This document shows, piece after piece, positions 27,896 through 39,885 of a DNA stretch of 64,000 nucleotides; position 1 is the first letter of the stretch; the number at the start of each line of letters is the position of its first letter. The notes under the pieces are model-generated. The model saw only the letters and a list, made by a program, of their open reading frames with translations, did not search any database and had not been told where the DNA came from. This DNA comes from an uncultured Lachnospiraceae bacterium (GTDB lineage: Bacteria > Bacillota > Clostridia > Lachnospirales > Lachnospiraceae). The stretch is taken from contig CACYMJ010000004.1 in assembly GCA_902775485.1 (NCBI GenBank), forward strand, positions 1-64,000, given 5' to 3'. The position numbers were made by a program, and so were the translations under genes.

Positions 27896-29761
27896 CTAAT
27901 TCCTGACAGCCAGGAACGATATGAACTCATCTTCGGGAAGGGGCCGGGCGAAGTAATAACCCTGTATGTATTCCACACCCATATCTTCCATGACCTTTTC
28001 CTGCTCCTCGGTCTCTATTCCTTCGGCAACTATGCTCATACCCATCTTGTGAAGTATATCCATCATTCCGGTAAGGATATGTTTGGTCTTCTCGTTCTCA
28101 AAGAACCCTTTTGTAAATGAATGGTCAAATTTGATGATGCCCACCGGCATATGTACAAAGTAATCGATATTTGATCTTCCCGTTCCGAAATCATCCAGCG
28201 AGAAAGTTATTCCCTCATCGATCAGCCTGTTCATATTCTTGAGCATCAGCTCACTGTTTCTGGCCGCTGCTGTCTCGGTGATCTCCAGATTGATCCACCC
28301 GGGATCAACATTATACTGCTCCATATAATCAAACACGAACTTCGCAGGATTCTCATAATCAAACTGCGCCGCCGAGATATTGACCTCGATCTGCTCAAGA
28401 CCGTATTTCTGAACTTCGCCCCTTGAAAGTGTCTGACAAACTTTTTCAAAAACACGTATTCCGAGAGGAATGATCTGTCCGCTCTCTTCGGCAACAGGTA
28501 TGAACTCTCCGGGCGGTACCAGACTGCCATCCTTATTTCGTATCCTGACGAGTGCTTCCGCAACGTTAAAACGCGACTCTTTGACATTGTAGAAAGGCTG
28601 ATAGAATACCTCTACCCTGTCTTCTGCGAGCGCATCATTGATAAGTTCCTTTGTTTTGTTTGTCCTGCGAAGCTTTTGAACAAGTTCCACACTTGCGACC
28701 ACTATCTCCTGTTCGCTTTCAAGATATGTATGCAGAAACCTGAAGAATTCATCCGATCCGCTCATGATCAGGCTGTCCGGTATCAACAGATATGTACCTT
28801 TTGCCGGAATATCGGTAACATTGTCCTTCTGCATCTTGATGTTCGCGGCCCGCTCAAGCATCCTTTCCTTATCATCATAAAGAACACAGAATGTATCGTC
28901 ATCTATCCTGAAGGCCGGCTCGGGTCCGAGTGCCACAAGTGCACGGGCCGTACGCATAACGGCAGCCTGCTCCATACTGTAATCGACAAAATTGGTCAGA
29001 TAATGTATCTTGGCGGTAAACATCGAAAAAGACTTTCCAAACCTGTATTTATCTCTCACATAAGCAGACAATGCATTGGTCGTAAACAGTCCCGTTGATG
29101 CATCTATATACTCACTCGGATTCTCAAGCTGGATATACAGTATTACCATACCGAATGCCGATGCAAATCCGACCAGAAGCACCTTCGGCACAGCAAACTG
29201 AATGGCGGCCGCAAGAAGCCACAGCCCCTGCCATAAAAGCATCGCGACAAATCTTCTGCCCGGCATGCTTTTTCTGTAAGCAAGCGTTGTAATGATCGTT
29301 GCCATAACATATATTGCCGCAAGCGCATATGCAACCGTCGTCGACGGTCCGTAAGAATAAACCTCACGCCCATGCACTTCATAACCGATCGGCAAAGCAA
29401 GCATCAGTACCTCACCTGCAGCAAATATCACATGTGAGATGATCGTGACGTTTTTTGCCCATTTTTTATCCTGTGGAAGAAGACTTGTGGAAGCATACAT
29501 ATAGCCGAAATATCCCTGCATAACAAGCAGCATGATATATATCTTGCATACCAGAGAGGTAATGATAGGGCTGAATCCCTTAAGAATTGACATATTGATC
29601 AGAATAACGGACAGGATATCGAATATCAGACAGGCAACGCATGCACAGATGGCTCTGAAAAAAAGCTTACGGTTCATAAGGTCAAGCTTCTTCTCACGAA
29701 GAAACATGACCGTGATCGTAAATATGATAAAAAGCGCACAACATTGAAGTTCTATATTCAT
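27896..29761 (-). CDS. Membrane EAL-domain protein (c-di-GMP phosphodiesterase)
   Basis: The 621-residue protein has about seven N-terminal transmembrane helices (1-212), a degenerate GGDEF-like region (235-350) and an EAL domain (about 372-615). Catalytic marks are kept: EALVRI (Glu402), VNISAAQF, NLEITET, LDDFGTG, a KFDHSF variant of IKID, and EGIETEEQ with GYYFARP. It should therefore hydrolyse cyclic di-GMP. The membrane part may sense a signal. It lies 63 nt after the GGDEF gene, so a synthase and a hydrolase are paired on one strand. Confidence 0.92.
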   Translation of the reverse strand: MNIELQCCALFIIFTITVMFLREKKLDLMNRKLFFRAICACVACLIFDILSVILINMSILKGFSPIITSLVCKIYIMLLVMQGYFGYMYASTSLLPQDKKWAKNVTIISHVIFAAGEVLMLALPIGYEVHGREVYSYGPSTTVAYALAAIYVMATIITTLAYRKSMPGRRFVAMLLWQGLWLLAAAIQFAVPKVLLVGFASAFGMVILYIQLENPSEYIDASTGLFTTNALSAYVRDKYRFGKSFSMFTAKIHYLTNFVDYSMEQAAVMRTARALVALGPEPAFRIDDDTFCVLYDDKERMLERAANIKMQKDNVTDIPAKGTYLLIPDSLIMSGSDEFFRFLHTYLESEQEIVVASVELVQKLRRTNKTKELINDALAEDRVEVFYQPFYNVKESRFNVAEALVRIRNKDGSLVPPGEFIPVAEESGQIIPLGIRVFEKVCQTLSRGEVQKYGLEQIEVNISAAQFDYENPAKFVFDYMEQYNVDPGWINLEITETAAARNSELMLKNMNRLIDEGITFSLDDFGTGRSNIDYFVHMPVGIIKFDHSFTKGFFENEKTKHILTGMMDILHKMGMSIVAEGIETEEQEKVMEDMGVEYIQGYYFARPLPEDEFISFLAVRN

Positions 29762-29824
29762 AAGCTTCCCCCCGGCATGAGCCGGACTGTTTTATGTTTT
29801 ACCCTTCCCGTCAGGAAGCGTCAC

Positions 29825-31822
29825 TCATATTCTGTCAGCTTTAAGCTGCTGTTTGTTCTCGTACATCTTACGGTCGGCTCTTGCAAATACCGCGGATACA
29901 TCCTTGTCCGCTCCGGCTTCGTATTCGGACAGACCGCAGGCGATTATCGGTCCGTCATCGACAAGGTTTTCAAGAACCCTGCAGCGCAGCTCTTCCATAA
30001 GTTCTTCCCTTGCCGCAAAATCATCTCCGCGAAGGAATACAACAAATTCGTCTCCGCCTACACGGAACACCGGACTGTGAGCGAATATGTCGCACAACAG
30101 CTTGGCCGACGCCCTTATATACTCATCTCCGGCCTTATGCCCCTTTGTATCGTTTATATATTTTAAGTTGTTCGTATCACACACAACGATCGCGAACGGC
30201 TCCTTCTGATCTCCGCTGTCGATATCGGCCTGAACGGACCGTTCAAGTTCAGTGTATGCCGTCTTGTTTTTCGTACCGGTAAGCTCGTCACGCCTTGCAA
30301 GTTCCTTCTCGGTATTAAGCGCAGACAGCTGCTCTCTCTCTTTGCGGATCTGATCGTCAATATTTTCCACGGTGATAATGATATGAGCGGCATCACTCGA
30401 CATACGTATGGACATCCTGAAGTACTGAGCATCACCTTCATATACGAACCGGTAAATGATATCATGCTGCTTTCTTCTGTCCAGAGCAGATATGATGAAA
30501 TCCCTGTTGAGCGTCTCATACATTCTGTCCCTGTCGTCCTCGTGAACTATCCTTGATATATAGTCCCGTGACTCACTAAAGAAATCATTTCCTTCTTCTC
30601 TGACCTCGAGCTGACCGTATATGTTTCTCGAAGTAAAGCTTGTATAACTTCCGTCAGAGGCATCCACGTAGTAGATCACATCGTAGTTTGAAGCCAGGCT
30701 TTCCGCGATCTGTCCGAATGTTATATGCTTTTTCTGGCTTTCCTGCCGGGCTGTTTCCGCAGTTATCTCATCGTCCATATCCTTCTCGCATAAAACAAAA
30801 TGTTTTTTATCGGGCGATAACATGATCGTGAATCTGAAATACCTCGGCTGCCCTCCTACCATTATTCTGTACTTGTACGAATATGAATTCCTGCCCTCCA
30901 GATTGGAAAGCATCGTCTCCTTGCTGTAAAGGCTGACGGCAAACTCCCTGTCGTCGGGATGTGCGTATATAGCAGCATTCTCCTGCGTTTCTTTGTAGAA
31001 ATCCTTGCCCTGCATCGGAACATTCATTGAGTCGTATTCCTTGCTGGTCGAAAATTCCCTGTACTCTCCCGTTTCGATATCGATGTAATACATCGCTTCA
31101 TAATCTTCCGCCAGACCCGTTGCGATGTTATCATAGACTTCATTCTCTTTGCGCTCATCCGCTTCCACAAATGTATGTATCACACACGTTGCCACAAGGC
31201 ATCCCAGCGCATAATACGGCAGCATGGGATCTGCAAGCTGAAGTATCAGGAACAGGACCAGAACAAGACAGGTTGCGCACACGGCCCTGTACCGGAATTT
31301 ATCGCGCCCTCTTGATCTGAGTGATACTATGAATGCATACATCGAAATGACAAGATATAAAGTCAGCTGCAAATAGAGCGCAATGTATCTTCCAGGCTCG
31401 GCAACATAATTACGGTTTGCATCAAATGAGAAAATGACCGGTTTAAAGAAATTGACAAACAGAAGTGCTACCGCACATACCGCGATAAAATGCGTGGCGT
31501 GAAACAACGCAATGCTGCGCATGCGTTTTTTGTTAAGATATGCGATAACATATCTGATCCACAGGACCATGATTATGACCATGAGAACAAAATACACGGC
31601 CGTATCCGCATAAATGAGCGAGAACCCCGTCGGGGTATGACGGAATTCATACAGAATACCCCACAATACATCGGAGATGTAATAGAGCATCACCGCAACA
31701 AGAAAAGCCCTGTAGCGCTTCGCCGATTCTGTGGCGTTATCATCTTTGTTTTTTTTCAGGACATCTTTGTTGATGATCAGATTAACTATCAGTGCAACAA
31801 GTCCGGCACTTGAATATACCAT
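29825..31822 (-). CDS. Membrane PAS-PAS-GGDEF diguanylate cyclase
   Basis: The 665-residue protein has seven transmembrane helices (1-225), two tandem PAS-like domains of similar sequence (about 235-345 and 360-490), a short coil and a GGDEF domain (about 510-660). The active site is intact (RVGGDEF, residues 587-593; DTNNLKYINDTKGHKAGDEY). The upstream inhibitory RxxD site is not seen, so product inhibition is probably absent. It should make cyclic di-GMP at the membrane. The two PAS copies resemble each other enough to suggest internal duplication. Confidence 0.92.
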   Translation of the reverse strand: MVYSSAGLVALIVNLIINKDVLKKNKDDNATESAKRYRAFLVAVMLYYISDVLWGILYEFRHTPTGFSLIYADTAVYFVLMVIIMVLWIRYVIAYLNKKRMRSIALFHATHFIAVCAVALLFVNFFKPVIFSFDANRNYVAEPGRYIALYLQLTLYLVISMYAFIVSLRSRGRDKFRYRAVCATCLVLVLFLILQLADPMLPYYALGCLVATCVIHTFVEADERKENEVYDNIATGLAEDYEAMYYIDIETGEYREFSTSKEYDSMNVPMQGKDFYKETQENAAIYAHPDDREFAVSLYSKETMLSNLEGRNSYSYKYRIMVGGQPRYFRFTIMLSPDKKHFVLCEKDMDDEITAETARQESQKKHITFGQIAESLASNYDVIYYVDASDGSYTSFTSRNIYGQLEVREEGNDFFSESRDYISRIVHEDDRDRMYETLNRDFIISALDRRKQHDIIYRFVYEGDAQYFRMSIRMSSDAAHIIITVENIDDQIRKEREQLSALNTEKELARRDELTGTKNKTAYTELERSVQADIDSGDQKEPFAIVVCDTNNLKYINDTKGHKAGDEYIRASAKLLCDIFAHSPVFRVGGDEFVVFLRGDDFAAREELMEELRCRVLENLVDDGPIIACGLSEYEAGADKDVSAVFARADRKMYENKQQLKADRI

Positions 31823-31867
31823 CTCTTTTTTCCTGCTTTATCCCTTTTATAAGCACGATCAGGTATT

Positions 31868-31906
31868 TTAAAAACAAAAAGCCACCGGGCACGGCCCGGG
31901 TGGCTT
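31868..31906 (-). terminator. Terminator after the STAS gene
   Basis: The strong GC-rich stem GCCACCcGGGC/GCCCGGTGGC (31881-31904, one bulge) is followed on the minus strand by TTTTTGTTTTT (31870-31880). It closes the STAS transcript and any read-through from atpC, and isolates the GGDEF gene. Confidence 0.9.
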
Positions 31907-31933
31907 ATAGTATTCACATATGACCGCGGCAGA

Positions 31934-32233
31934 TCATTCGACGGTAAGGATATCAAGAAATCCGGTTACTTCGAGGATCTCATTAACCTCTTCGGAAACG
32001 TTCCTGACGATCATCTTACCCTGCTTGTTCATGATCTTCTGGGCGGAAAGAAGAACGCGAAGGCCGGCACTGGAAATATACTCGAGCTGTGCAAGATCGA
32101 ATATAAGAGTTTCCACGTTGCCAAGTCCGCTCTTTATCTGTTCTTCAAGATCCGGTGCGGTGACCGTATCAAGTCTTCCTTCGAGAGCGAGCTTTAATTC
32201 ACTTCCGTTTTCTTCCTTAGATATTTTAAGCAT
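31934..32233 (-). CDS. STAS-domain anti-sigma factor antagonist
   Basis: The 99-residue SpoIIAA/RsbV-like protein has a phosphorylatable Ser in LEYISSAGLRVLL and the N-terminal strand pattern of the family. Such proteins release a sigma factor, or another partner, when dephosphorylated. No kinase or sigma factor gene is adjacent, so the partner is unknown. It has its own promoter (32288-32317), AGGAGG before the ATG and a strong terminator. Confidence 0.9.
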   Translation of the reverse strand: MLKISKEENGSELKLALEGRLDTVTAPDLEEQIKSGLGNVETLIFDLAQLEYISSAGLRVLLSAQKIMNKQGKMIVRNVSEEVNEILEVTGFLDILTVE

Positions 32234-32287
32234 CTCTATCCTCCTTATTAAAGCCTACATAGCCTCATCTTTTTCTGAGTATATCAT

Positions 32288-32317
32288 ATTATACACCAAA
32301 ACTGTAAATTTCCACAA
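32288..32317 (-). promoter_or_regulatory. Promoter of the STAS gene
   Basis: TTGTGG (32312-32317) and TATAAT (32288-32293) are 18 bp apart on the minus strand. It lies just before the atpC stop region ends, giving the STAS gene transcription separate from the atp operon. Confidence 0.6.
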
Positions 32318-32329
32318 GAATCTTCAATA

Positions 32330-32746
32330 TCAATTGTATTTTCCGTATCTCTTTTTTATCTTGAGACGGTTAACGGCACGGGCCAGTATTCCCTTCGCGG
32401 CACGGTAATTGAGCATGTCGCTCCTGCCCTCAAGAACATCCTTTGCCATGTCTTCTTCATCCCTTGCCCTGGCTTCATCGATCTCATCCGGATCCTCGGC
32501 CGATTCCACGAGCAGCATAACGCTGTTGTTCTCGACCTTTACGATCCCGTTCGACACAGCCGCATGGCACCTTGTTCCGTCGGGAAGCGTATACTTAACC
32601 ACCCCGATCGTAACTGCCGCAACAAGGTTTTCATGCATAGCCTGTATACCGAGCATCCCTTCGGTCGTCGGAACGACAAGGCTTACGCACTTTCCGTTGA
32701 AAAAATCGTTATCAGCTTCAAGAATGTGAAGATCGAACTCTCTCAT
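32330..32746 (-). CDS. atpC: F1 ATP synthase epsilon subunit
   Basis: The 138-residue protein has the N-terminal beta-sandwich (FDLHILEADNDFFNGKCVSL... EGMLGIQAMHENLVAAV) and a C-terminal helical hairpin with EARARDEEDM. It sits on gamma in the central stalk and can inhibit ATP hydrolysis. It is the last gene of the atp operon, 2 nt after atpD. Confidence 0.95.
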   Translation of the reverse strand: MREFDLHILEADNDFFNGKCVSLVVPTTEGMLGIQAMHENLVAAVTIGVVKYTLPDGTRCHAAVSNGIVKVENNSVMLLVESAEDPDEIDEARARDEEDMAKDVLEGRSDMLNYRAAKGILARAVNRLKIKKRYGKYN

Positions 32747-32748
32747 GT

Positions 32749-35016
<2,268 letters not shown>

Positions 35017-35024
<8 letters not shown>

Positions 35025-36738
35025 ATGCTCTTATCGCAGCTTCCGTGATCCTCTGTTTGTCCGCCTCGTCAAGAGTGCCTTCGTTTTCTATCTTCAGGAC
35101 TATATCCTGACACTGCTTCATCGTCTCATCTACAAGAGGGATGATCCGCTCATCGATATCCTCCGGATCGATATGCTCAAACCTGTCAGTCGTAGCTATA
35201 ACAAGCATAAACACCTGCTCGGCAAGAGTACGCGGACTGTTCTGCTTCTGTTTGAGTATCTTCATAAGTCCTTCGCCGTATCTTATGAGCTTTTTTGTCG
35301 CCTCATCCATGTCGCCGGCGAACTGCGAGAACGTCTCCATCTCCCTGTACTGTGCAAGGTCGAGTCTGAGTGTTCCGGCTGCTTTTTTCATGGCCTTTGT
35401 CTGCGCATCTCCGCCCACTCGCGATACCGACAGACCGACGTTTATTGCCGGACGCTGGCCGAGTCTGAACAGACCTCCCGATAAGAATATCTGTCCATCA
35501 GTGATGGATATGACATTTGTCGGGATATATGCGCTGACATCCTCTTCCTGTGTCTCGATCACCGGAAGTGCCGTAAGGCTTCCGCCTCCCTTTTCATCCG
35601 ACAGCCGCGCGGCACGCTCAAGGAGTCTTGAGTGCAGATAGAATACATCTCCGGGATAAGCTTCACGGCCCGGAGCACGCTCGAGCAGCAGACTGATCGA
35701 TCTGTATGCCACCGCATGTTTTGTAAGGTCATCGTATACGATCAGGACATCTCTTCCCTTTTCCATAAAGTATTCGCCGATCGCGCATCCGGCATAAGGA
35801 GCTATGTACTGAAGCGGTGCGGGCTCTGCCGCCGATGCGTTAACGACTATGGTATAGTCCATTGCGCCGTGTTTTGTAAGCGTGTCAACAAGCCTGGCTA
35901 CCGTGCTCGTCTTTTGTCCTATCGCAACATATATGCAGATAACATCCTTATCCTTCTGGTTAAGAATGGTATCCGTTATTATCGTACTCTTTCCCGTCTG
36001 TCTGTCGCCGATTATCAGCTCACGCTGTCCGCGGCCTATCGGAAACATGGAATCTATCGCAAGTATACCGGTCTCGAGCGGAACATTTACCGGCTGTCTG
36101 TCTATAACGGCCGGTGCATCGTTTTCAACCGGTCTGTAGTCATCTGCTATTATCTCTCCGAGTCCGTCGATCGGTATGCCGAGCGGATCCACTACTCTTC
36201 CGATGAAACCTTCACCGACGGGAATACCGGCCACTCTTCCGGTACGCTTTACCGTGCTCCCTTCGCATACTTCCTCTTCGGCATCAAACAGGATACATGC
36301 TGTCTCATCACGCCGCAGATCAAGTGCCATTCCGCGGACGCCGCCCGAAAACAACAGGATCTCACCGTATGTAGTATCCTCAAGACCGCTTACCGTTGCG
36401 ATCCCGTCACCAACCGAAGTTACCGTTCCGATCTCATCGATCATAACCCTCGGGGTCCAGTTTTCAAGCGTATCCTTGATCAGCGGGATTATATCATCGC
36501 GCTCCGTATGAAGCGCAAGAAGAGCATCCTGAAGTTGTCTCAGTCTGCCCTGCTTGTTCCAGTCATATACATCCCCGCCGACAACAAGCCTGAATCCGCC
36601 TGTGATCCCGGGACTGTTTTTCCAACCGATCGATATCGGTTCCTTATATTTTTCAAGAAGAAAATCCGCCAGTCTTTTTAAGTCCTTCTGTGACGGTTCC
36701 TCGCTGCTGTATAATACAGCGGTCTTTTTATCTTCCAT
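35017..36738 (-). CDS. atpA: ATP synthase alpha subunit with N-terminal delta-subunit C-terminal domain
   Basis: The last ~502 residues are a normal alpha subunit: [20 protein letters not shown]-loop [23 protein letters not shown]. The first ~70 residues are not alpha. [20 protein letters not shown], then [22 protein letters not shown], matches the C-terminal domain of delta/OSCP (family pattern: D-P-S-L-I-G-G-x-x-V-x-x-G-D-x-V-x-D-x-S). No atpH gene exists between atpF and atpA. The fused piece should hold the peripheral b stalk at the top of F1. The start at 36738 fits AAGGA 8 nt upstream; 36747 is also possible and gives an ATGA overlap with atpF. Confidence 0.95.
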
Positions 36739-36743
36739 TCTCA

Positions 36744-37226
36744 TCATTCCTTATCGGACATGTTTTCAAAGAAGGAGTCAAAATCATCCTCGAGATCCCC
36801 TTCTTTCATGACGATCTTCTCTGCGGCGCGCGAAACATATTCCGTGATCTCCTGGCGGGCCTGTGCGATCATGCGATCGTGCTCTTTCTGTGCCTTATCC
36901 CTCGCATCATTAACAATACGATCGGCACGTTCATGTGCATCGCCTATGATCTTCTCCCTGTCAGCTTCAGCTTTGGCCGTTACGTCGGCACGAAGCACGG
37001 CATTGTCCTTCTCGGCCTTGGCGATCTTGTCCTCATAATCACCTTTGAGCTTTTCCGCTTCCGACAGAGCGTCTTTGGTTTTTTGGTCCCTTTGCCGGTA
37101 TTCTTCCTCTCTTTTGTCCATGAAATCATGAACCGGCTTGTACAGCAGTACATAAAGAATGCCGAACAGAAGGACCAGATTGAACATATGCAGCAGTATC
37201 TGCTGCGGATCAATGTTAAGTGGCAT
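36744..37226 (-). CDS. atpF: Fo ATP synthase b subunit
   Basis: The 160-residue protein has one N-terminal transmembrane helix (about 10-30, [21 protein letters not shown]) and a long charged coiled coil rich in Ala, Asp, Glu and Lys. The C-terminus is acidic. It forms the peripheral stalk. It is of normal length, so the missing delta N-terminal domain has not been fused here, unlike the b-delta fusion of mycobacteria. It is 22 nt after atpE. Confidence 0.95.
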   Translation of the reverse strand: MPLNIDPQQILLHMFNLVLLFGILYVLLYKPVHDFMDKREEEYRQRDQKTKDALSEAEKLKGDYEDKIAKAEKDNAVLRADVTAKAEADREKIIGDAHERADRIVNDARDKAQKEHDRMIAQARQEITEYVSRAAEKIVMKEGDLEDDFDSFFENMSDKE

Positions 37227-37248
37227 GGTTTTACCTTCCTATCATCTA

Positions 37249-37605
37249 TCAGAGTACGAATATGATCAGAATAGCCACGATAAGTGCATAGATTATGGCC
37301 GTCTCGACGAATACCAGACCCAGCATCATTGCCGTTCTTATCTTTCCTTCGGCTTCAGGCTGTCTTGCGATACTCTCCACTGTTTTCCATATGACAAGTC
37401 CCATTGACAATGCACCTGCCGCTGCCACGACTGCGATCGCAATGCCTGCAGCCCATGCTTTTGAATGAGTCAGTGAAGCTTCGTCTGACATAGTGATCAC
37501 TTCGGTTTCGGACTCGGCTGCATACGTGTACTTCGGTGTGGCGATCGCCCATACCATAAGAGCGAGCATTAAAATAGCCGCGATCCTGACTGTAATCCTG
37601 TTCAT
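37249..37605 (-). CDS. atpE: Fo ATP synthase c subunit with signal-like N-terminal extension
   Basis: At 118 residues it is longer than the usual 70-90. Residues 1-30 look like a signal peptide (hydrophobic core then ATPKYTYAAE), followed by a linker and the c hairpin. The polar loop is ESIARQPEAEGK and the ion-binding carboxylate lies in LVFVETAIIYAL. TM1 reads GALSMGLVIW, so the GxGxGxG helix-packing motif and the Gln used by Na+-type c rings are absent, while the Glu-Thr pair and Tyr of TM2 are kept. Ion specificity cannot be settled from this. It starts 3 nt after atpB. Confidence 0.93.
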   Translation of the reverse strand: MNRITVRIAAILMLALMVWAIATPKYTYAAESETEVITMSDEASLTHSKAWAAGIAIAVVAAAGALSMGLVIWKTVESIARQPEAEGKIRTAMMLGLVFVETAIIYALIVAILIIFVL

Positions 37606-37608
37606 TTG

Positions 37609-38412
37609 TCAATCCTCCTCTTGACCGCTTACTTCCCCGTAGAACAGTGCCGTCAGCATCGTCAGCACGTACGCCTGTATGAGCGCGTGCAGCATCGTGA
37701 ACATAACGGCCACAAACACGGGGATGATAAAGCTTGTGGTAATATAATAATAAACAAGTTCGGTGACCAATGCTCCGGAAAGGAGTGCACCGAACAATCT
37801 GAAACTCATCGATATCGGAAGCGAGAAATCCTTCAGTGTATTAAGGACTCCCTTAAACTTATTGCCTGCTATACCGCCCGAAAGAATGACACAGTATGAG
37901 ATCACACCCATGGATATAGCACCGTTTATGTCGGCAAGCGGTGCGGGAAGTGCCACGGCTTCACCCGATACGGTTGGCACCATGATACCGAGCAGTTCAA
38001 ACATGGTCCCTATAAAAATATATGCTCCGGCGGTAAATACATAGGCTCCGAGAAACCTGTGTCTGTGCGGGCTGTTGGATGTCGCGAGCGAATCAAACAG
38101 TCCTACCGCCTGTTCGAGCAGCATCTGAAAACGTCCCGGAATGTCCTTAAACTTCGGGATAAAGAAGATCCTTACGATAAGTGCAAAACCAAATATGATA
38201 CCCGTGACCGTATATGCCGCTACCAGTCCGGGGTTGACGTGCATGATACCTAAGAAGTTTATCTTGGCATACTCATGGAGCACTGCATCCTTCATTACCA
38301 CCCTGATCGGCTCTTCCTCTTTCGACCCTCCGGTCAGGATGATGAGTACGAGCAGCACGGCGAGAATACATCCGATGATCACCAAAAAACGTGTTCTTTT
38401 TCTTTTATCCAT
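37609..38412 (-). CDS. atpB: Fo ATP synthase a subunit
   Basis: The 267-residue protein has about five to six transmembrane helices. The essential Arg is in LSISMSFRLFGALLSGAL (MSFRLFGA), and the C-terminal helix ends near ALIQAYVLTMLTALFYG. It forms the half-channels next to the c ring. It is the first Fo gene, 10 nt after purB with AAGGTGATCTG before the ATG; no terminator separates it from purB. Confidence 0.95.
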   Translation of the reverse strand: MDKRKRTRFLVIIGCILAVLLVLIILTGGSKEEEPIRVVMKDAVLHEYAKINFLGIMHVNPGLVAAYTVTGIIFGFALIVRIFFIPKFKDIPGRFQMLLEQAVGLFDSLATSNSPHRHRFLGAYVFTAGAYIFIGTMFELLGIMVPTVSGEAVALPAPLADINGAISMGVISYCVILSGGIAGNKFKGVLNTLKDFSLPISMSFRLFGALLSGALVTELVYYYITTSFIIPVFVAVMFTMLHALIQAYVLTMLTALFYGEVSGQEED

Positions 38413-38422
38413 CAGATCACCT

Positions 38423-39874
38423 TCAGACTCTTATCTCGGCTTCTACGCCGATAAGTTCCCTGTTAGCCTCCAGCATGGGCTTGATGCAACCATTCAGATA
38501 ATTATCCACCTGATCGGCGCTTCTGCCGGTGTAATCGGAAGGGACCATATACCCCTTAAGCTCTTCCATCGAAAGATCAAAATCATCCGAAGCGGCTATG
38601 AGCTCGAGAAGATCATTTTCCGCTCCGTCCTGTTTGACGTGTCTGCCCGCTTCCATTGACAGCTGTCTTATGGATTCGTGAAGTTCCTGCCTGTTACCGC
38701 CGGCCTTTACCGCATCCATCATGATGTTCTCGGTTATCATGAAAGGAAGTTCGCTCTTAAGATGTTTTTCGACAACTTTTGAATTGACCACAAGACCGTT
38801 CGTGACGTTTATGCACAGGTCGAGTATTCCGTCGAGTGCAAGAAAACCTTCCGCGACAGACAGTCGCTTGTTGGCGGAATCGTCAAGCGTTCTCTCAAAC
38901 CACTGCGTTGCTGACGTGATCGCCGGGTTGAGCGCATCGATCATGACATATCTCGAAAGAGATGCGATCCTCTCCGATCTCATCGGATTACGCTTATATG
39001 CCATAGCGGAAGAACCTATCTGGTTCTTCTCGAACGGTTCCTCAACCTCCTTAAGATGCTGCAAAAGCCTGATGTCATTTGACATCTTGTGTGCGCTTGC
39101 GGCTATCCCCGCAAGTACGTTTAACACTCTTGTATCGACCTTTCTCGAATATGTCTGTCCGCTGACGGGATAACAGTCATCAAATCCCATCTTCTGTGCG
39201 ATCTTTTTATCGAGCAGGTCGAGCTTTTCCTTATCGTTATTGAACAGTTCCTTAAATGAAGCCTGCGTCCCGGTCGTTCCCTTGCATCCGAGAAGCTTTA
39301 ACGAACCCATGACATAATCAAGATCCTCTAGATCGATCATGAACTCGTTGATCCAAAGCGTTGCCCTCTTTCCGATCGTTGTGGGCTGCGCCGGCTGAAA
39401 ATGCGTAAACGCAAGTGTAGGTTCACTTTTGTATCTGTCGGCAAATGAGGCCAGTATCGATATGACGTTTACAAGCTTTTTCTTAACAAGTCCGAGTCCC
39501 TCGCGCATTATAATGATATCGGTATTGTCACCGACGTAACAGCTCGTCGCTCCCAGATGGATGATGCCTGCTGCCAGGGGGCACTGCTGCCCATACGCAT
39601 AAACATGGCTCATGACGTCATGTCTGACCTGTTTTTCACGCTCTTTTGCCACATCATAATTGATGTCATCAACATGCGCCTTCATCTCTTCTATCATCTC
39701 ATCGGTGATGACCGGCTTCCCGCCCTGCTCAAGACCCAGTTCCTTTTCGGTCTCGGCAAGAGCGATCCACAGTCTTCTCCAGGTCGAAAACTTTTTATCC
39801 TGCGAAAAGATGTACTGCATCTCCTTGGATGAATAGCGCTCGGAAAGCGGACTTATATATGTATCGGTGTTCAT
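38423..39874 (-). CDS. purB: Adenylosuccinate lyase
   Basis: The 483-residue aspartase/fumarase-superfamily enzyme has the signature SSAMAYKRNPMRSE with the mobile loop serine and HLGATSCYVGDNTD. It cleaves SAICAR and adenylosuccinate, giving fumarate. The ATG at 39874 is preferred over 39889 because AAAGG lies 7 nt upstream; the longer start would overlap the purC stop. It runs into atpB with a 10-nt gap. Confidence 0.97.
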   Translation of the reverse strand: MNTDTYISPLSERYSSKEMQYIFSQDKKFSTWRRLWIALAETEKELGLEQGGKPVITDEMIEEMKAHVDDINYDVAKEREKQVRHDVMSHVYAYGQQCPLAAGIIHLGATSCYVGDNTDIIIMREGLGLVKKKLVNVISILASFADRYKSEPTLAFTHFQPAQPTTIGKRATLWINEFMIDLEDLDYVMGSLKLLGCKGTTGTQASFKELFNNDKEKLDLLDKKIAQKMGFDDCYPVSGQTYSRKVDTRVLNVLAGIAASAHKMSNDIRLLQHLKEVEEPFEKNQIGSSAMAYKRNPMRSERIASLSRYVMIDALNPAITSATQWFERTLDDSANKRLSVAEGFLALDGILDLCINVTNGLVVNSKVVEKHLKSELPFMITENIMMDAVKAGGNRQELHESIRQLSMEAGRHVKQDGAENDLLELIAASDDFDLSMEELKGYMVPSDYTGRSADQVDNYLNGCIKPMLEANRELIGVEAEIRV

Positions 39875-39885
39875 GTTGCTGCCTT

